Positions 1 through 8,175 are shown, counted from the first letter of the stretch. The stretch: DNA of 51,076 nt from Ruminococcus flavefaciens (GCA_002310115.1 DBYI01000022.1:17288-68363); one strand, 5' to 3'. A program made the numbers and translations. The notes: a model not told the origin generated them from the sequence alone.

Positions 1-659
1 CCGCCCTGCTGTGGGTAGCCTTGCTGCGGATAACCCTGCTGTGGATAGCCATGAGGATAACCATGCTGCTGATTTGGATTAATATTCGGGAAACCACTTG
101 CGCCCTGCATCTGAGCCTCCTCTGGATGCTCATAGAGGGAATTGGGAACACCATCCTGATTTCCTGTTTCATTATTAAACGGATTAGCTGAATCTACGTC
201 TATGCTGTTGGCAAATTCAGCAGGTGTGCCGAGTTCAGCCTCATCATAGCCGCTTAGGAAATCAGGTGCCTCAGAAGCTGGAACAAGACTTGCAGCAGAA
301 ACTGCCTCTTCTGGTGAGAGAACGATCTCACAGCTACTGTTGTCGACGCTAGAATTAACGAGAATGCCTAAAGCCTCGTCCTCTGGCCTGATATAGATGA
401 AATCATCAAGTGAAATAACGATAAGCTGCTTTGCAATAACATGCTTTGCTGTAGCGATGGACATTACTGCTATTTTTTCAGCTGAAACGTCCTCAACTGC
501 GCCTTCGTTTATGGATACAGTTGATACGCCTGAATAAATATCCCCCGTATCTGCTATGATAAGGCAAAGATTTGCGTCATACTGTGTCAGCTCCGGCCTC
601 TTCTGCTTTAAAGTCTCTGCAAAGTTTTTGGCTGTATTATATAATGAGCCTATTTCCAT
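1..659 (-). CDS. Degenerate cytidine-deaminase-like protein with GYPQQ-repeat tail (3' end cut by window)
   Basis: Reading leftward from an ATG at 659 (SD-like AAGTGGTG upstream), the frame stays open to the window edge, so the C-terminus is missing. Residues about 20-125 follow the layout of cytidine deaminases: a TGDIYSGV strand, then NEGAVEDVSAEKIAV where the family has a zinc-binding CAE, then a region where PCxxC is expected but both cysteines are absent. This suggests a catalytically dead deaminase fold; that is inference from pattern only. The tail after about residue 150 is acidic, then Asn/Pro/Gln-rich, and ends in repeated GYPQQ units typical of disordered linkers. It is the last visible gene of a leftward operon with a PP2C phosphatase, VWA protein and kinase, 63 bases after the phosphatase. 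It may be a substrate or adaptor of that kinase. Alternative: an unrelated alpha/beta domain. Confidence 0.6.
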   Translation of the reverse strand, partial: MEIGSLYNTAKNFAETLKQKRPELTQYDANLCLIIADTGDIYSGVSTVSINEGAVEDVSAEKIAVMSIATAKHVIAKQLIVISLDDFIYIRPEDEALGILVNSSVDNSSCEIVLSPEEAVSAASLVPASEAPDFLSGYDEAELGTPAEFANSIDVDSANPFNNETGNQDGVPNSLYEHPEEAQMQGASGFPNINPNQQHGYPHGYPQQGYPQQGYPQQG

Positions 660-722
660 AAAAAACACCACTTTTCTTTAAATATTGAACGCAGTTAATG
701 CGTTTTAGCCTGTTTATCAAGG

Positions 723-1637
723 TTATTCAACCTCGACCTGCTTGCTGAGCGCAGCTGCCTTTCTGTCGGCTGCTGACTTCTTGTTTTCAGCTACGCGCTG
801 ATTAATAAGATCCAGCTTTTCTTTAAGAAGAGTATCGTCATAGATACATGCAAGCGAAATATCATCTTCTGTACCGAAATGCGACCTCTTGCTTAGATTG
901 TTTTTTATTACAGTCTTAAATGTCTCAATATTTACGAGCTGACTTGTGATTATGGTATGATAATCAAGAAAATCATGCTCGCTTCCGAATGAAGTATAAA
1001 GTCCGTCGGTAGAACCATATAGTGCTATTAGCCTCTTGTTGGGAGCATAGAAACTGCTGAACATTCCCGCTGCATTTGAATTGCATACGGATGCTGTTAC
1101 GTTTGCAGGTGCAGCCTCATTGTATTCCATTGGCATTACTGCCTTGCCATCCTCAAAGATAGCTACAAGGCTTCCGTCACCAATCTGTACACCGAAGGTA
1201 TAGCCCTCGCCTGCAACAGCAACAACGAGAGTAGATCCATAGTAAGATTCAGGAAGTATAGCTTCAAATTCCTCATCTGTAAACTTACTCTTTTCCTCTT
1301 CAGTAACAGGGTTTTCCGCAAGGTGCTTTTCAATCTTTACATTCCAGTTTGAAATGATCTGTTTTTCTATATTCTTTAGTATAAACTTGTAATTATCGGG
1401 AAGATTAGCTTCCAGTGCCTCGCGATCCTCATAATATCTGTCTATAGCCTCTATAGCGGCTTCGACTGCGAATTTTGAGCCAAGGTGACTTCTGAAGTGC
1501 TTTTTGCTTCCGTGTCCGTCGGCAACGACAGCGATAGCATAATGATCTTCTGCCTTAAAAGCAGAACTGTCCTGACAAACCAGGTTTGTTTTTTCATGAC
1601 TTGCGCCCATTACCGAATGGCTGAAGCCGTTGAACAT
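723..1637 (-). CDS. PP2C-family Ser/Thr protein phosphatase
   Basis: This 304-residue protein is a cytoplasmic metal-dependent phosphatase of the PPM/PP2C type. The N-terminal segment GASHEKTNLVCQDSS carries the metal-binding Asp23, and VVADGHGS (Asp40-Gly-His-Gly) is the central metal motif. STDGLYTS near residue 220 and EDDISL near residue 260 match the later conserved acidic motifs. There is no membrane segment. The Lys/Ala-rich end is probably a flexible tail. The start is supported by GAGGAGG just upstream. It lies 40 bases after the VWA gene and two genes after the kinase, so it is the likely partner that removes phosphates placed by that kinase, as in TerY-P triads. Family assignment is firm; the substrate is unknown. 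Confidence 0.9.
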   Translation of the reverse strand: MFNGFSHSVMGASHEKTNLVCQDSSAFKAEDHYAIAVVADGHGSKKHFRSHLGSKFAVEAAIEAIDRYYEDREALEANLPDNYKFILKNIEKQIISNWNVKIEKHLAENPVTEEEKSKFTDEEFEAILPESYYGSTLVVAVAGEGYTFGVQIGDGSLVAIFEDGKAVMPMEYNEAAPANVTASVCNSNAAGMFSSFYAPNKRLIALYGSTDGLYTSFGSEHDFLDYHTIITSQLVNIETFKTVIKNNLSKRSHFGTEDDISLACIYDDTLLKEKLDLINQRVAENKKSAADRKAAALSKQVEVE

Positions 1638-1677
1638 ATTATTTCAGTCCTCCTCAGGAATTATTTCTGATAGTTTA

Positions 1678-2553
1678 TTACCAGCCTGTATCGAACGGTA
1701 CATCGTCGCCTTCGCCGTTTGTGTTGACAAGCTCCTGGATCTGCTGACCGAGAAGCTTCTGCTTAGCGGCAAATACATTTTCTTCACCAAGCTCCTGTCC
1801 TGTATCATCAGATAGAGTCATACTCTTACTGCCTATCTGAGCTGATGTTACAGCGATGATCTTAATCATCTGAGCAAGCTGACCGCCTGAGTATGCGTGA
1901 ACAACTGTATCCTTAGAGCCTGTGAACTCAGCAAGGATATTGTCGTTTGCTTCCTGACCGATACCAAGCGCAGCCTTGAGGCCAAACTTGTACCAACTGT
2001 TTGTCTGAAGCTCTCTGAGACCTTCCTTGTAATCATCGGAAGGATATCCATCTGTCATGAGGAATATAACAGGTGCAAATGAGAGAGAAGGCGAATTTAA
2101 GAAACTGTTTCTTGACATTCTGTGGTTAAGCTCCTTAAATGCAGCGCCCATACTAGTAACACCGCTCGCACGAAGTCTTGCCCACTCGAAATCCTCTATC
2201 GGGATAGGATTAGCGTACATCCATCTTACCTCTGTAGAAAAGGTAAGAACAGCTATTTTTACATCTGTATCAGCTTCACCGACTCTACGTATCTCAGGAA
2301 TGAGCTCCTCCATAACAGTATTGAGCTCGCCCATCTTCTTTCCTTTCATACTTCCCGAAGTATCAATCAGGAAGAATACTACAAGACTCTTTTTAGAAAC
2401 ACTTGTAGCACTGAGGGGATCATCGTCAAAATCGAGAATGCTGTCGTCTGTTTCAGGAGCTGAAGATACAGATACATTGTTATTCAATTCATCCGAAGAA
2501 GTAACGCTTTGGTTCTCTTTAACTTCGGGTTCTGTAAAACGTTCATTGCTCAT
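1678..2553 (-). CDS. VWA-domain protein, TerY-like
   Basis: This 291-residue cytoplasmic protein has an acidic, Ser-rich N-terminus (residues 1-55) followed by a von Willebrand factor A domain. The metal-ion-dependent adhesion site is complete: FLIDTSGSM (Asp64, Ser66, Ser68), the threonine in ASGVTSMG (about 133), and MTDGYPSD (Asp168). Residues 230-291 are a Gln-rich helical tail. No signal peptide or membrane helix is seen. It sits between a kinase and a PP2C phosphatase. In the TerY-P triads described for tellurium-resistance-related systems, a VWA protein is grouped with exactly these two enzymes and is thought to be the phosphorylated scaffold. Membership in that class is inferred from domain content and order. 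Confidence 0.88.
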   Translation of the reverse strand: MSNERFTEPEVKENQSVTSSDELNNNVSVSSAPETDDSILDFDDDPLSATSVSKKSLVVFFLIDTSGSMKGKKMGELNTVMEELIPEIRRVGEADTDVKIAVLTFSTEVRWMYANPIPIEDFEWARLRASGVTSMGAAFKELNHRMSRNSFLNSPSLSFAPVIFLMTDGYPSDDYKEGLRELQTNSWYKFGLKAALGIGQEANDNILAEFTGSKDTVVHAYSGGQLAQMIKIIAVTSAQIGSKSMTLSDDTGQELGEENVFAAKQKLLGQQIQELVNTNGEGDDVPFDTGW

Positions 2554-2597
2554 AATTTACATACATCCTTTCAGTATTACTGCTCTGGCTCAGCAGA

Positions 2598-3941
2598 TTA
2601 TATCTGTGCTTTAACTTCACCGAAATCGATCTCGAGCCCCTGCCATACGGGGAATCCCTTACCGGGAGCGATATCGTAGAAAACTCCGTCAGGCATTTTT
2701 GCCTTCCATTGTCTGTCGGAGCAATTCTTGATTCCGAGGACGCCCTGCTTAACTTTATTTTCCACAAGCTCGCCTGCAACAGACGTAAAGTCATCGGATT
2801 CGGGAACTATCTCACAGGTGTAGAACTTACATCCGAGATAGAGGGGCGTGCGGTACTCGCGGTTACTGAAACCTATCGTAACAAATTCCATTCCGCATTT
2901 AGGACACTTGAACGTCTTTTCGTTATGCTGGATGAACATTGAACTGAAATTAGTTCTTCCACAGCCGCACTGGATTATTTCTGCTCTGAGGCGTATGAAC
3001 AGCTTTTGCCATTCGTTCTCGATGATACGCTTTGTAGGATCAGTAACGCCCGTAGTAAAAGAGCGAATGAAAGCTTCCTTTATATAATCAGGGTAGATCC
3101 TCCAGAATTTGATGATGTTGTCATGGATACCTCTTACGGGACGGTTTGAATCATCGTTTGGGTCATAAACGAATACTGCGTTCTGACCGTAATGCTTAAG
3201 CTCCGACGATTCTGTAAGGCATACATCCCTTACAACCTTTTCACCTTCCATCGGGTCTCCTCTAAAGAGAAGCTTGAAAAGTACGACCGCAAGAGAATAT
3301 TTATCTGTCTGTACGTTCGGCTTAGCGATTCCTCTTACGACTTCGGGAGCCATATATCCTGGCTTACCGCCGATACCGAAGTTGCTTCCGTCAGGGGCAA
3401 TGTTATCACAGTCACAAACAAGAACGGCTCCTGTATTCACATTGATGAAGAAGCCTCCATCGTTAAGATCCTGATAACTCTTACCTGCACGATGTAGCTG
3501 TCGGAAAGCGTTTACGATATTGATGACACAAGTCACCATTGCGCTGAGAGTGTTGAACTTGACGGGACGTTTTACACCACGTCCCGTGAGCGGATCAATT
3601 TCCAATTTATAGGTATTCAGTATATCAACAAAGGAGTCAAAGCCCTCTGGCTTGAGCTCCATGATATATCCGAAGGTACCATCCTCCGCTTCTTTTGTAA
3701 GATATTTCGGCCACAGGAACTTATTGCTCGGAGGGCCGTCGTTTATGTTATTCTGGAGATTCTTGCGAAATGCGGCAGGCTTGCTCATCTTGTTGATGTC
3801 GTACCATTTCAACGCCCATTTCTGACCGTTGAATCGAACGAGATAAACGATACCCTGACCACCGCTACCGATGACGCTGAGTACCTTGGCTTTGCCGCCA
3901 AATTCCATTTCGACCTCCTGACCTATTTCAAGCTCTATCAT
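2598..3941 (-). CDS. Protein kinase-like protein with C-terminal zinc ribbon
   Basis: This 447-residue protein has an N-terminal Ser/Thr-kinase-like fold and a C-terminal zinc ribbon. The Gly-rich loop GSGGQG (25-30), the ATP lysine in WALKWY (Lys45), SYQDL with catalytic Asp158, an Asp-Cys-Asp-Asn motif (177-180) in place of DFG, YMAPE (196-200) and the helix-F Asp213 are present. The Asn that normally lies five residues after the catalytic Asp is Gly163, so metal binding may be altered. Cysteines 325, 327, 346 and 349 form a zinc ribbon, followed by a small beta domain to the end. The gene follows the LRR gene after 20 bases and precedes the VWA and phosphatase genes, fitting a co-transcribed phosphorylation module. 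The kinase fold is confident; activity is uncertain. Confidence 0.88.
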   Translation of the reverse strand: MIELEIGQEVEMEFGGKAKVLSVIGSGGQGIVYLVRFNGQKWALKWYDINKMSKPAAFRKNLQNNINDGPPSNKFLWPKYLTKEAEDGTFGYIMELKPEGFDSFVDILNTYKLEIDPLTGRGVKRPVKFNTLSAMVTCVINIVNAFRQLHRAGKSYQDLNDGGFFINVNTGAVLVCDCDNIAPDGSNFGIGGKPGYMAPEVVRGIAKPNVQTDKYSLAVVLFKLLFRGDPMEGEKVVRDVCLTESSELKHYGQNAVFVYDPNDDSNRPVRGIHDNIIKFWRIYPDYIKEAFIRSFTTGVTDPTKRIIENEWQKLFIRLRAEIIQCGCGRTNFSSMFIQHNEKTFKCPKCGMEFVTIGFSNREYRTPLYLGCKFYTCEIVPESDDFTSVAGELVENKVKQGVLGIKNCSDRQWKAKMPDGVFYDIAPGKGFPVWQGLEIDFGEVKAQI

Positions 3942-3961
3942 ATGATCTCATCCTCTCTTTC

Positions 3962-5005
3962 TTAGTCAAGCTCATATTCTTCAGCCGAGGTCACGAGGAC
4001 AAACCTTATTCCAGTGGCTAAACAGTATTTATGAACGTATGAATTTTCAATACAGTAGATTACAAGATTGGGACAGTAAGAGAAAGCATTCGCATCAATA
4101 AACTTGATACTTTCAGGTAAAAATAGCTTTCTTAGCTTGTCGCAACCCGAAAAAGCTTCAGCTCCTATACTGCTGACGCTTGGCGGTATCTCGATGACTT
4201 CAAGGCTTGTACAGAATGAAAATGTACTGTCCTCGATTTCAAGAACACCGTCAGGTATCTTAACTACAACAAGATTTGAGCACTGACTGAATGCACCCTG
4301 CTTGATTATCCTAAGTCCTTCAGGGAGCTCAAGTCCTCTTAGTCTCTTACACGAAGAAAAAGCATACTCTCCGATAGCAAGGAGGGTCGATGGCAACTTA
4401 ATAGTTCTCAATGAACCGAACTTATCAAAGCAGAATGCTTCTAGCTTGGTATATCCATCTGGAATTACGATATTTCCACTGAGTCTGTATCTCAAAGCGT
4501 TACGAGGCATGAATACCATTTCGTTGATATCCATTGGTCTCTTTCTGACATTTTCTTCCTTCTTGTCTGCATCGTTCTCGTCTTCAGGAAGTACCTTCAG
4601 ATGCGATTCGTATGGCCATCCGAGAAGATAAGTATAGCAGGCAACTACAAATTCAGAAGCACTTTCCGAAAGAAAAAGATCACCGAGCATAAAGCTTTTA
4701 GCTTTCATTATGGATATTTCATGGTTCTTATCCTCAAGAAGTATCTTAAGAATTCCCATTTTATACATATTTATAAGAAGTCTACGCTCCTTATCGTAAT
4801 CGGGTATATGATCACTGAGCAGACCTATAAATCTGTCCTCATTGGCTACAGCGCGTGTTCCGTCATTTACAACGATTGCACGAAGCTCATGCTGAAACTC
4901 CATTGTATTCTCAAATCCCTCGATATTCTGCGGAACAGGAGCACCGCAGTTAGGGCAGGCAGACAGCTTCGGGTCAAGTGGTGCGTTGCATTTTTCGCAT
5001 TGCAT
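3962..5005 (-). CDS. Zinc-ribbon protein with BspA-type leucine-rich repeats
   Basis: The start is placed at 5005 because AGGAGGAG lies just before that ATG; a longer frame to 5041 has no SD. The 347-residue protein begins with a zinc ribbon (Cys3, Cys6, Cys17, Cys20). A middle helical region of about 120 residues follows, then five to six BspA-like leucine-rich repeats from about residue 170 to 320, with the recurring pattern of SIG..AF..C..L..I.LP. No signal peptide or transmembrane helix is visible, so it probably acts inside the cell, unlike most BspA repeats, which are surface exposed. It is the first gene behind the strong leftward promoter and heads the kinase/VWA/phosphatase operon, so it may supply protein recognition for that module. 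Function unknown. Confidence 0.85.
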   Translation of the reverse strand: MQCEKCNAPLDPKLSACPNCGAPVPQNIEGFENTMEFQHELRAIVVNDGTRAVANEDRFIGLLSDHIPDYDKERRLLINMYKMGILKILLEDKNHEISIMKAKSFMLGDLFLSESASEFVVACYTYLLGWPYESHLKVLPEDENDADKKEENVRKRPMDINEMVFMPRNALRYRLSGNIVIPDGYTKLEAFCFDKFGSLRTIKLPSTLLAIGEYAFSSCKRLRGLELPEGLRIIKQGAFSQCSNLVVVKIPDGVLEIEDSTFSFCTSLEVIEIPPSVSSIGAEAFSGCDKLRKLFLPESIKFIDANAFSYCPNLVIYCIENSYVHKYCLATGIRFVLVTSAEEYELD

Positions 5006-5076
5006 GGTCTCTCCTCCTGACATAAGAATATAGCAGCACAATAAAAAATATGCGTATTTATATTGTTATCACGATT

Positions 5077-5105
5077 AGTATAACACTTTTCAATATTGAT
5101 GTCAA
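5077..5105 (-). promoter_or_regulatory. Promoter of the LRR/kinase/VWA/PP2C operon
   Basis: On the minus strand TTGACA (5105-5100), a 17-base spacer and TATACT (5082-5077) form a near-consensus housekeeping promoter. Transcription would start near 5070, about 65 bases before the ATG at 5005, and no terminator is seen before the window edge. Confidence 0.85.
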
Positions 5106-5350
5106 GGGAAAAACGGGGTGTTATACAAAATTGAATTATCTTTTACAAAAATAGTGTACTGTATTTGTGCAAATTTTTTAAGTTCATTACAGAGCGTAAT
5201 ATCGCCAAAAAATATCAGCAGTAGAATTGGTTGCACCAATTTTTGTAAACTTAATTTTTGATTAAACCGCAGGTATAAAATTGATTAAAATGCATAGATT
5301 TTTTTGATTAATTTTGTTTATCACGCAGACTATTGATTTACAAAAAGTTG
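5106..5350. promoter_or_regulatory. Divergent intergenic region with a 17-bp palindrome
   Basis: This AT-rich stretch separates two divergent promoters and has no credible gene. It contains the palindrome AATTGGT-tgc-ACCAATT at 5225-5241 and three near-identical TTGATTAA words between about 5255 and 5320. These could be operator sites for a regulator of one or both operons; no regulator gene is adjacent. Confidence 0.4.
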
Positions 5351-5379
5351 TTGAAATTCTTAAAGAAATGTGATAAAAT
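5351..5379 (+). promoter_or_regulatory. Promoter of the binding-protein/GGDEF pair
   Basis: TTGAAA (5351-5356), 17 bases and TAAAAT (5374-5379). Transcription starting near 5386 would give a leader of about 130 bases before the ATG at 5515, longer than needed for its AAAGGAGG ribosome site. No known riboswitch was recognised in the leader. Confidence 0.8.
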
Positions 5380-5514
5380 GAATTATGGATATCAATAGTG
5401 GACTTGTACAGGGGTAATGTCGTAGGCTTACGGTTCGTGAGATATGAAAAAAGAGACGTTTGCAGATATCCCGCGGCAGTATAAGGTCTAATTGATCAAA
5501 GGAGGTTCGAAATA

Positions 5515-6879
5515 ATGAACAGAAACAAGAAAAATGGTGTTTTCAGAACCGTCGCTGCTTGTACGCTGTCAGCTGCAATGCTTCTTAGCGGAGGTTGTGG
5601 ACCACAGGGAGGCCCGCCAGGCGGAAGACCGGGCGGCGGAAAGATAGCAGTTATCACAAAACAGCCTATTGCATTCTGGGATGACGTAAAGCTAGGTGCT
5701 ATGGATGCGGGAAATGAACTTGGCTATCAGATTATTTACAACGTTGCCGAGGGCGATAATGACTACGCTTCACAGGTAGATTATATTAAGCAGGCAATCA
5801 ACGCTAAGGTTGACGCAATCGTTATCGCGCCAAACAGTCAGACAGATCTTAACGACTCTCTTCAGTCGGCTGTTGATAAGGGAATAAAAATAATAGCTAT
5901 CAACTCCAACGTTCAGTCACCTGACCAGAACAATCCTCTCACTCTTTCACTTATAAACTCATCAGATTTTGACGGCGGCGTAGCTGCTGCAAGAAATGTC
6001 GTAAAGGGTTGGAGAGAAAAAGGTTATGACGTTGCTGACATCCAAAAGATAGGTATTATCGGAAGTACTGCTTCCACATCTGATATGCGTATCCTTGGAT
6101 TTACTGATACTCTCAAGAGAGCTATAGGTAAGACAAGAAACGTTGAATTTGAAGAACTAAACATGATGGCTATCATCATGGGCGGCGCAGCTGCTATGGG
6201 CGGCGGTTCAGGCGACTGGGGCGGAGCTCCCGACGATTCAGCTGCTGATGGTGCTGCTTTCGGTGCAGATGCAGGCGGAGACGCAGCTGCATACGCTGCT
6301 GCAAACAGTGCAGATGCAGACACAGAGCAGAACACAGAAGAACTCACGGCCGCTGAGCAGGAGCTACTCGCAAAGCAGAAGGAAAAGGAAGCTGCTGATG
6401 AGCGTATCCGTCAGGGCATCATGATGAGTTTCGTTCAGTCTGAACCTGTGTCAAAACGTAAAGAAGCCAAGGAACAGGCAATGAAACTTCTCGGTAGTGA
6501 CGGAAACGGATTTTCTGTCCTTTTCGGTACAAACACAAATGCTACACTAGGTATCGGTGACGCTATCAACGAGCTAGGACTTTCTGGTAAGGTATTTGCA
6601 GTAGGTTTTAATACTGATGACGAGATCATAAGCTATATCAAGAATGGCGTTCTCTACGGTACTGTTGTACAGAATCCTTATGTAATTGGATATGTTGGTG
6701 TTAAGTTTGCTGCATCAGCTGTACAAGGCGAACAGTTAACTAATCACCTGAATACAGGTGTTTCCTTTGTTAAAGCTGACAATATGAACGACGACTTTAT
6801 CAAGCTCATACTTAATCCGTCATCTATCGGCTCATCCGCAAATGATTCTTCCGGCAGTTCATCTGCAGGTAAAAACTAA
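5515..6879 (+). CDS. Periplasmic sugar-binding-protein-like lipoprotein with Ala/Gly-rich insert
   Basis: This 454-residue protein is a type I periplasmic-binding protein of the ribose/galactose-binding kind. Residues 1-28 are a lipoprotein signal (LLSGGC, Cys28), so it should be anchored outside the membrane; a Gly/Pro-rich linker follows. Lobe motifs are clear: KIAVITKQPIAFWDDVKLGA, VDAIVIAPNS, KIIAINSNV and later KVFAVGFNTDDEIISYI. Residues about 218-305 are unusual: an Ala/Gly/Asp-rich low-complexity run followed by a Glu/Lys-rich helix, inserted where the family goes straight between strands. No permease or ATPase gene is near. The next gene, 18 bases on, is a membrane GGDEF-like protein, so this is more likely a sensor subunit than a transporter part. 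Ligand unknown. Confidence 0.85.
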   Translation: MNRNKKNGVFRTVAACTLSAAMLLSGGCGPQGGPPGGRPGGGKIAVITKQPIAFWDDVKLGAMDAGNELGYQIIYNVAEGDNDYASQVDYIKQAINAKVDAIVIAPNSQTDLNDSLQSAVDKGIKIIAINSNVQSPDQNNPLTLSLINSSDFDGGVAAARNVVKGWREKGYDVADIQKIGIIGSTASTSDMRILGFTDTLKRAIGKTRNVEFEELNMMAIIMGGAAAMGGGSGDWGGAPDDSAADGAAFGADAGGDAAAYAAANSADADTEQNTEELTAAEQELLAKQKEKEAADERIRQGIMMSFVQSEPVSKRKEAKEQAMKLLGSDGNGFSVLFGTNTNATLGIGDAINELGLSGKVFAVGFNTDDEIISYIKNGVLYGTVVQNPYVIGYVGVKFAASAVQGEQLTNHLNTGVSFVKADNMNDDFIKLILNPSSIGSSANDSSGSSSAGKN

Positions 6880-6897
6880 GAATGGAGGTGCAATTAT

Positions 6898-8097
6898 ATG
6901 GCAAAGAATAATAAAAAAAGCGCCTCGAGCGGATATGTGTTTGCTGCGATACTTGTTGCAATTATTTATGTTCTTAATACTATTCTTGTATGGAACATCT
7001 ACAGCAACAATATGGAGCTTAACAACATGACATCAACAGCTAACCGTGCTATCAATCAGATTAACGGAGAGCTGCAAAAAGTTAGTACAAACTCTATTGG
7101 TCTTGCTGCTAACCTATATGATAATCCTCTTGAAATCGTTGCCGATACAGAGCGTATCTATGCTAACATTGAAACAAATGAAAAAATGTTTGAAAGCCTT
7201 GATTTGCCTGAATCAGTTATGGCAAGATATAACTATGCTAAGTCTATGATAGCAACATTCAGAACAAGACTTGAGTCTCTTGGTACCAACCAGCTCGAAA
7301 GCGGTGATGGTGCAACAATGACAGAAACTCTCAAACAGGATCTTTATCCTCTCCAGATTACTGCTTCTCAGATGCTTACATCTACTATAAGCATCGTTAA
7401 TGCAGAAACTAATAAGCTTCTTAGAAGAAACGCTATGAGAGCTTATATCCTTATGGGACTTATGGCCGTCATCGCTCTTCTCTCCGAGCTCGCTATCTGG
7501 TTCTTCGCTCGCAGATCTAAGAAGGCAAGAGCAGAACTCGAAGAGCGTGAAATGCGTCTTGCCGAGGTTGACGCTAAACTTAAGAATACACGTCAGAAGG
7601 CAAGTGACCTCGCTGTAACAAACGTTCTTACAGGTATGAAGAACCGTTACGCTCTTGATAACGATATCAGCGAAAGACTCGAATCAGGAAGATTCCAGAT
7701 CGCAGTATTCGATATGGATAACTTCAGAAGCATCAATGACACTTACGGTTATGACTTCGGTGATGAGTATCTTGCTGCAGTTGCTGAAAAGCTCAAGGAA
7801 GAGTTCGGCGATGTTGCTGAAATCTACAACATCACAGGTAACGAATTCTGCTTCGTATTCAACAAGAATATCTCTGAGAGTCAGGCATCAGGTATCGCTC
7901 AGAACATCCAGCGCGTAATGAGCAGTCCTTACGAAGTACTGAACCTCAACGTTCAGCTTCCTTGTTCAGGTGCGGTATATCATTACCTCCCTGGCGACTG
8001 CCTCAACGTAAACTCACTGCTTGTTAAACTCGACACTGCTATGAGAAACGCTAAGATGAACGGCGGAAACATAATCAACAATGTTATGAATATGTAA
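6898..8097 (+). CDS. Membrane-anchored GGDEF-domain protein with degenerate TGNEF motif
   Basis: This 399-residue protein has a transmembrane helix at about 13-34, an external helical domain of about 145 residues, a second helix at about 183-204, a charged coiled coil (205-238) and a cytoplasmic GGDEF domain (240-399). The opening LTGMKNR and the metal site FDMDNF (Asp272, Asp274) are kept. The signature is TGNEF (313-317) where active diguanylate cyclases have GG(D/E)EF, and no RxxD inhibitory site is present. It probably binds GTP or acts by protein contact rather than making cyclic di-GMP; that is inference. It is co-transcribed with the upstream binding-protein lipoprotein, which could present ligand to its external domain, as in periplasmic-protein-coupled receptors. 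A terminator follows directly. Confidence 0.87.
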   Translation: MAKNNKKSASSGYVFAAILVAIIYVLNTILVWNIYSNNMELNNMTSTANRAINQINGELQKVSTNSIGLAANLYDNPLEIVADTERIYANIETNEKMFESLDLPESVMARYNYAKSMIATFRTRLESLGTNQLESGDGATMTETLKQDLYPLQITASQMLTSTISIVNAETNKLLRRNAMRAYILMGLMAVIALLSELAIWFFARRSKKARAELEEREMRLAEVDAKLKNTRQKASDLAVTNVLTGMKNRYALDNDISERLESGRFQIAVFDMDNFRSINDTYGYDFGDEYLAAVAEKLKEEFGDVAEIYNITGNEFCFVFNKNISESQASGIAQNIQRVMSSPYEVLNLNVQLPCSGAVYHYLPGDCLNVNSLLVKLDTAMRNAKMNGGNIINNVMNM

Positions 8098-8112
8098 TAT
8101 TGTAATAAATTG

Positions 8113-8146
8113 GCGGCTGTCAACAATGACAGCCGCTTGTTTTTTT
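8113..8146 (+). terminator. Intrinsic terminator after the GGDEF gene
   Basis: A perfect 10-bp stem GCGGCTGTCA / TGACAGCCGC with an ACAA loop is followed by TTGTTTTTTT. It closes the two-gene sensor operon. Confidence 0.92.
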
Positions 8147-8175
8147 GGCAAATTGCAGAAAAATAAAGATAATAA

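Noticed and set aside
1..75. Short tandem repeats at the left edge as a possible CRISPR or satellite
   Set aside because: The repeats are 15-base codon units for GYPQQ in an open frame, with no spacers.
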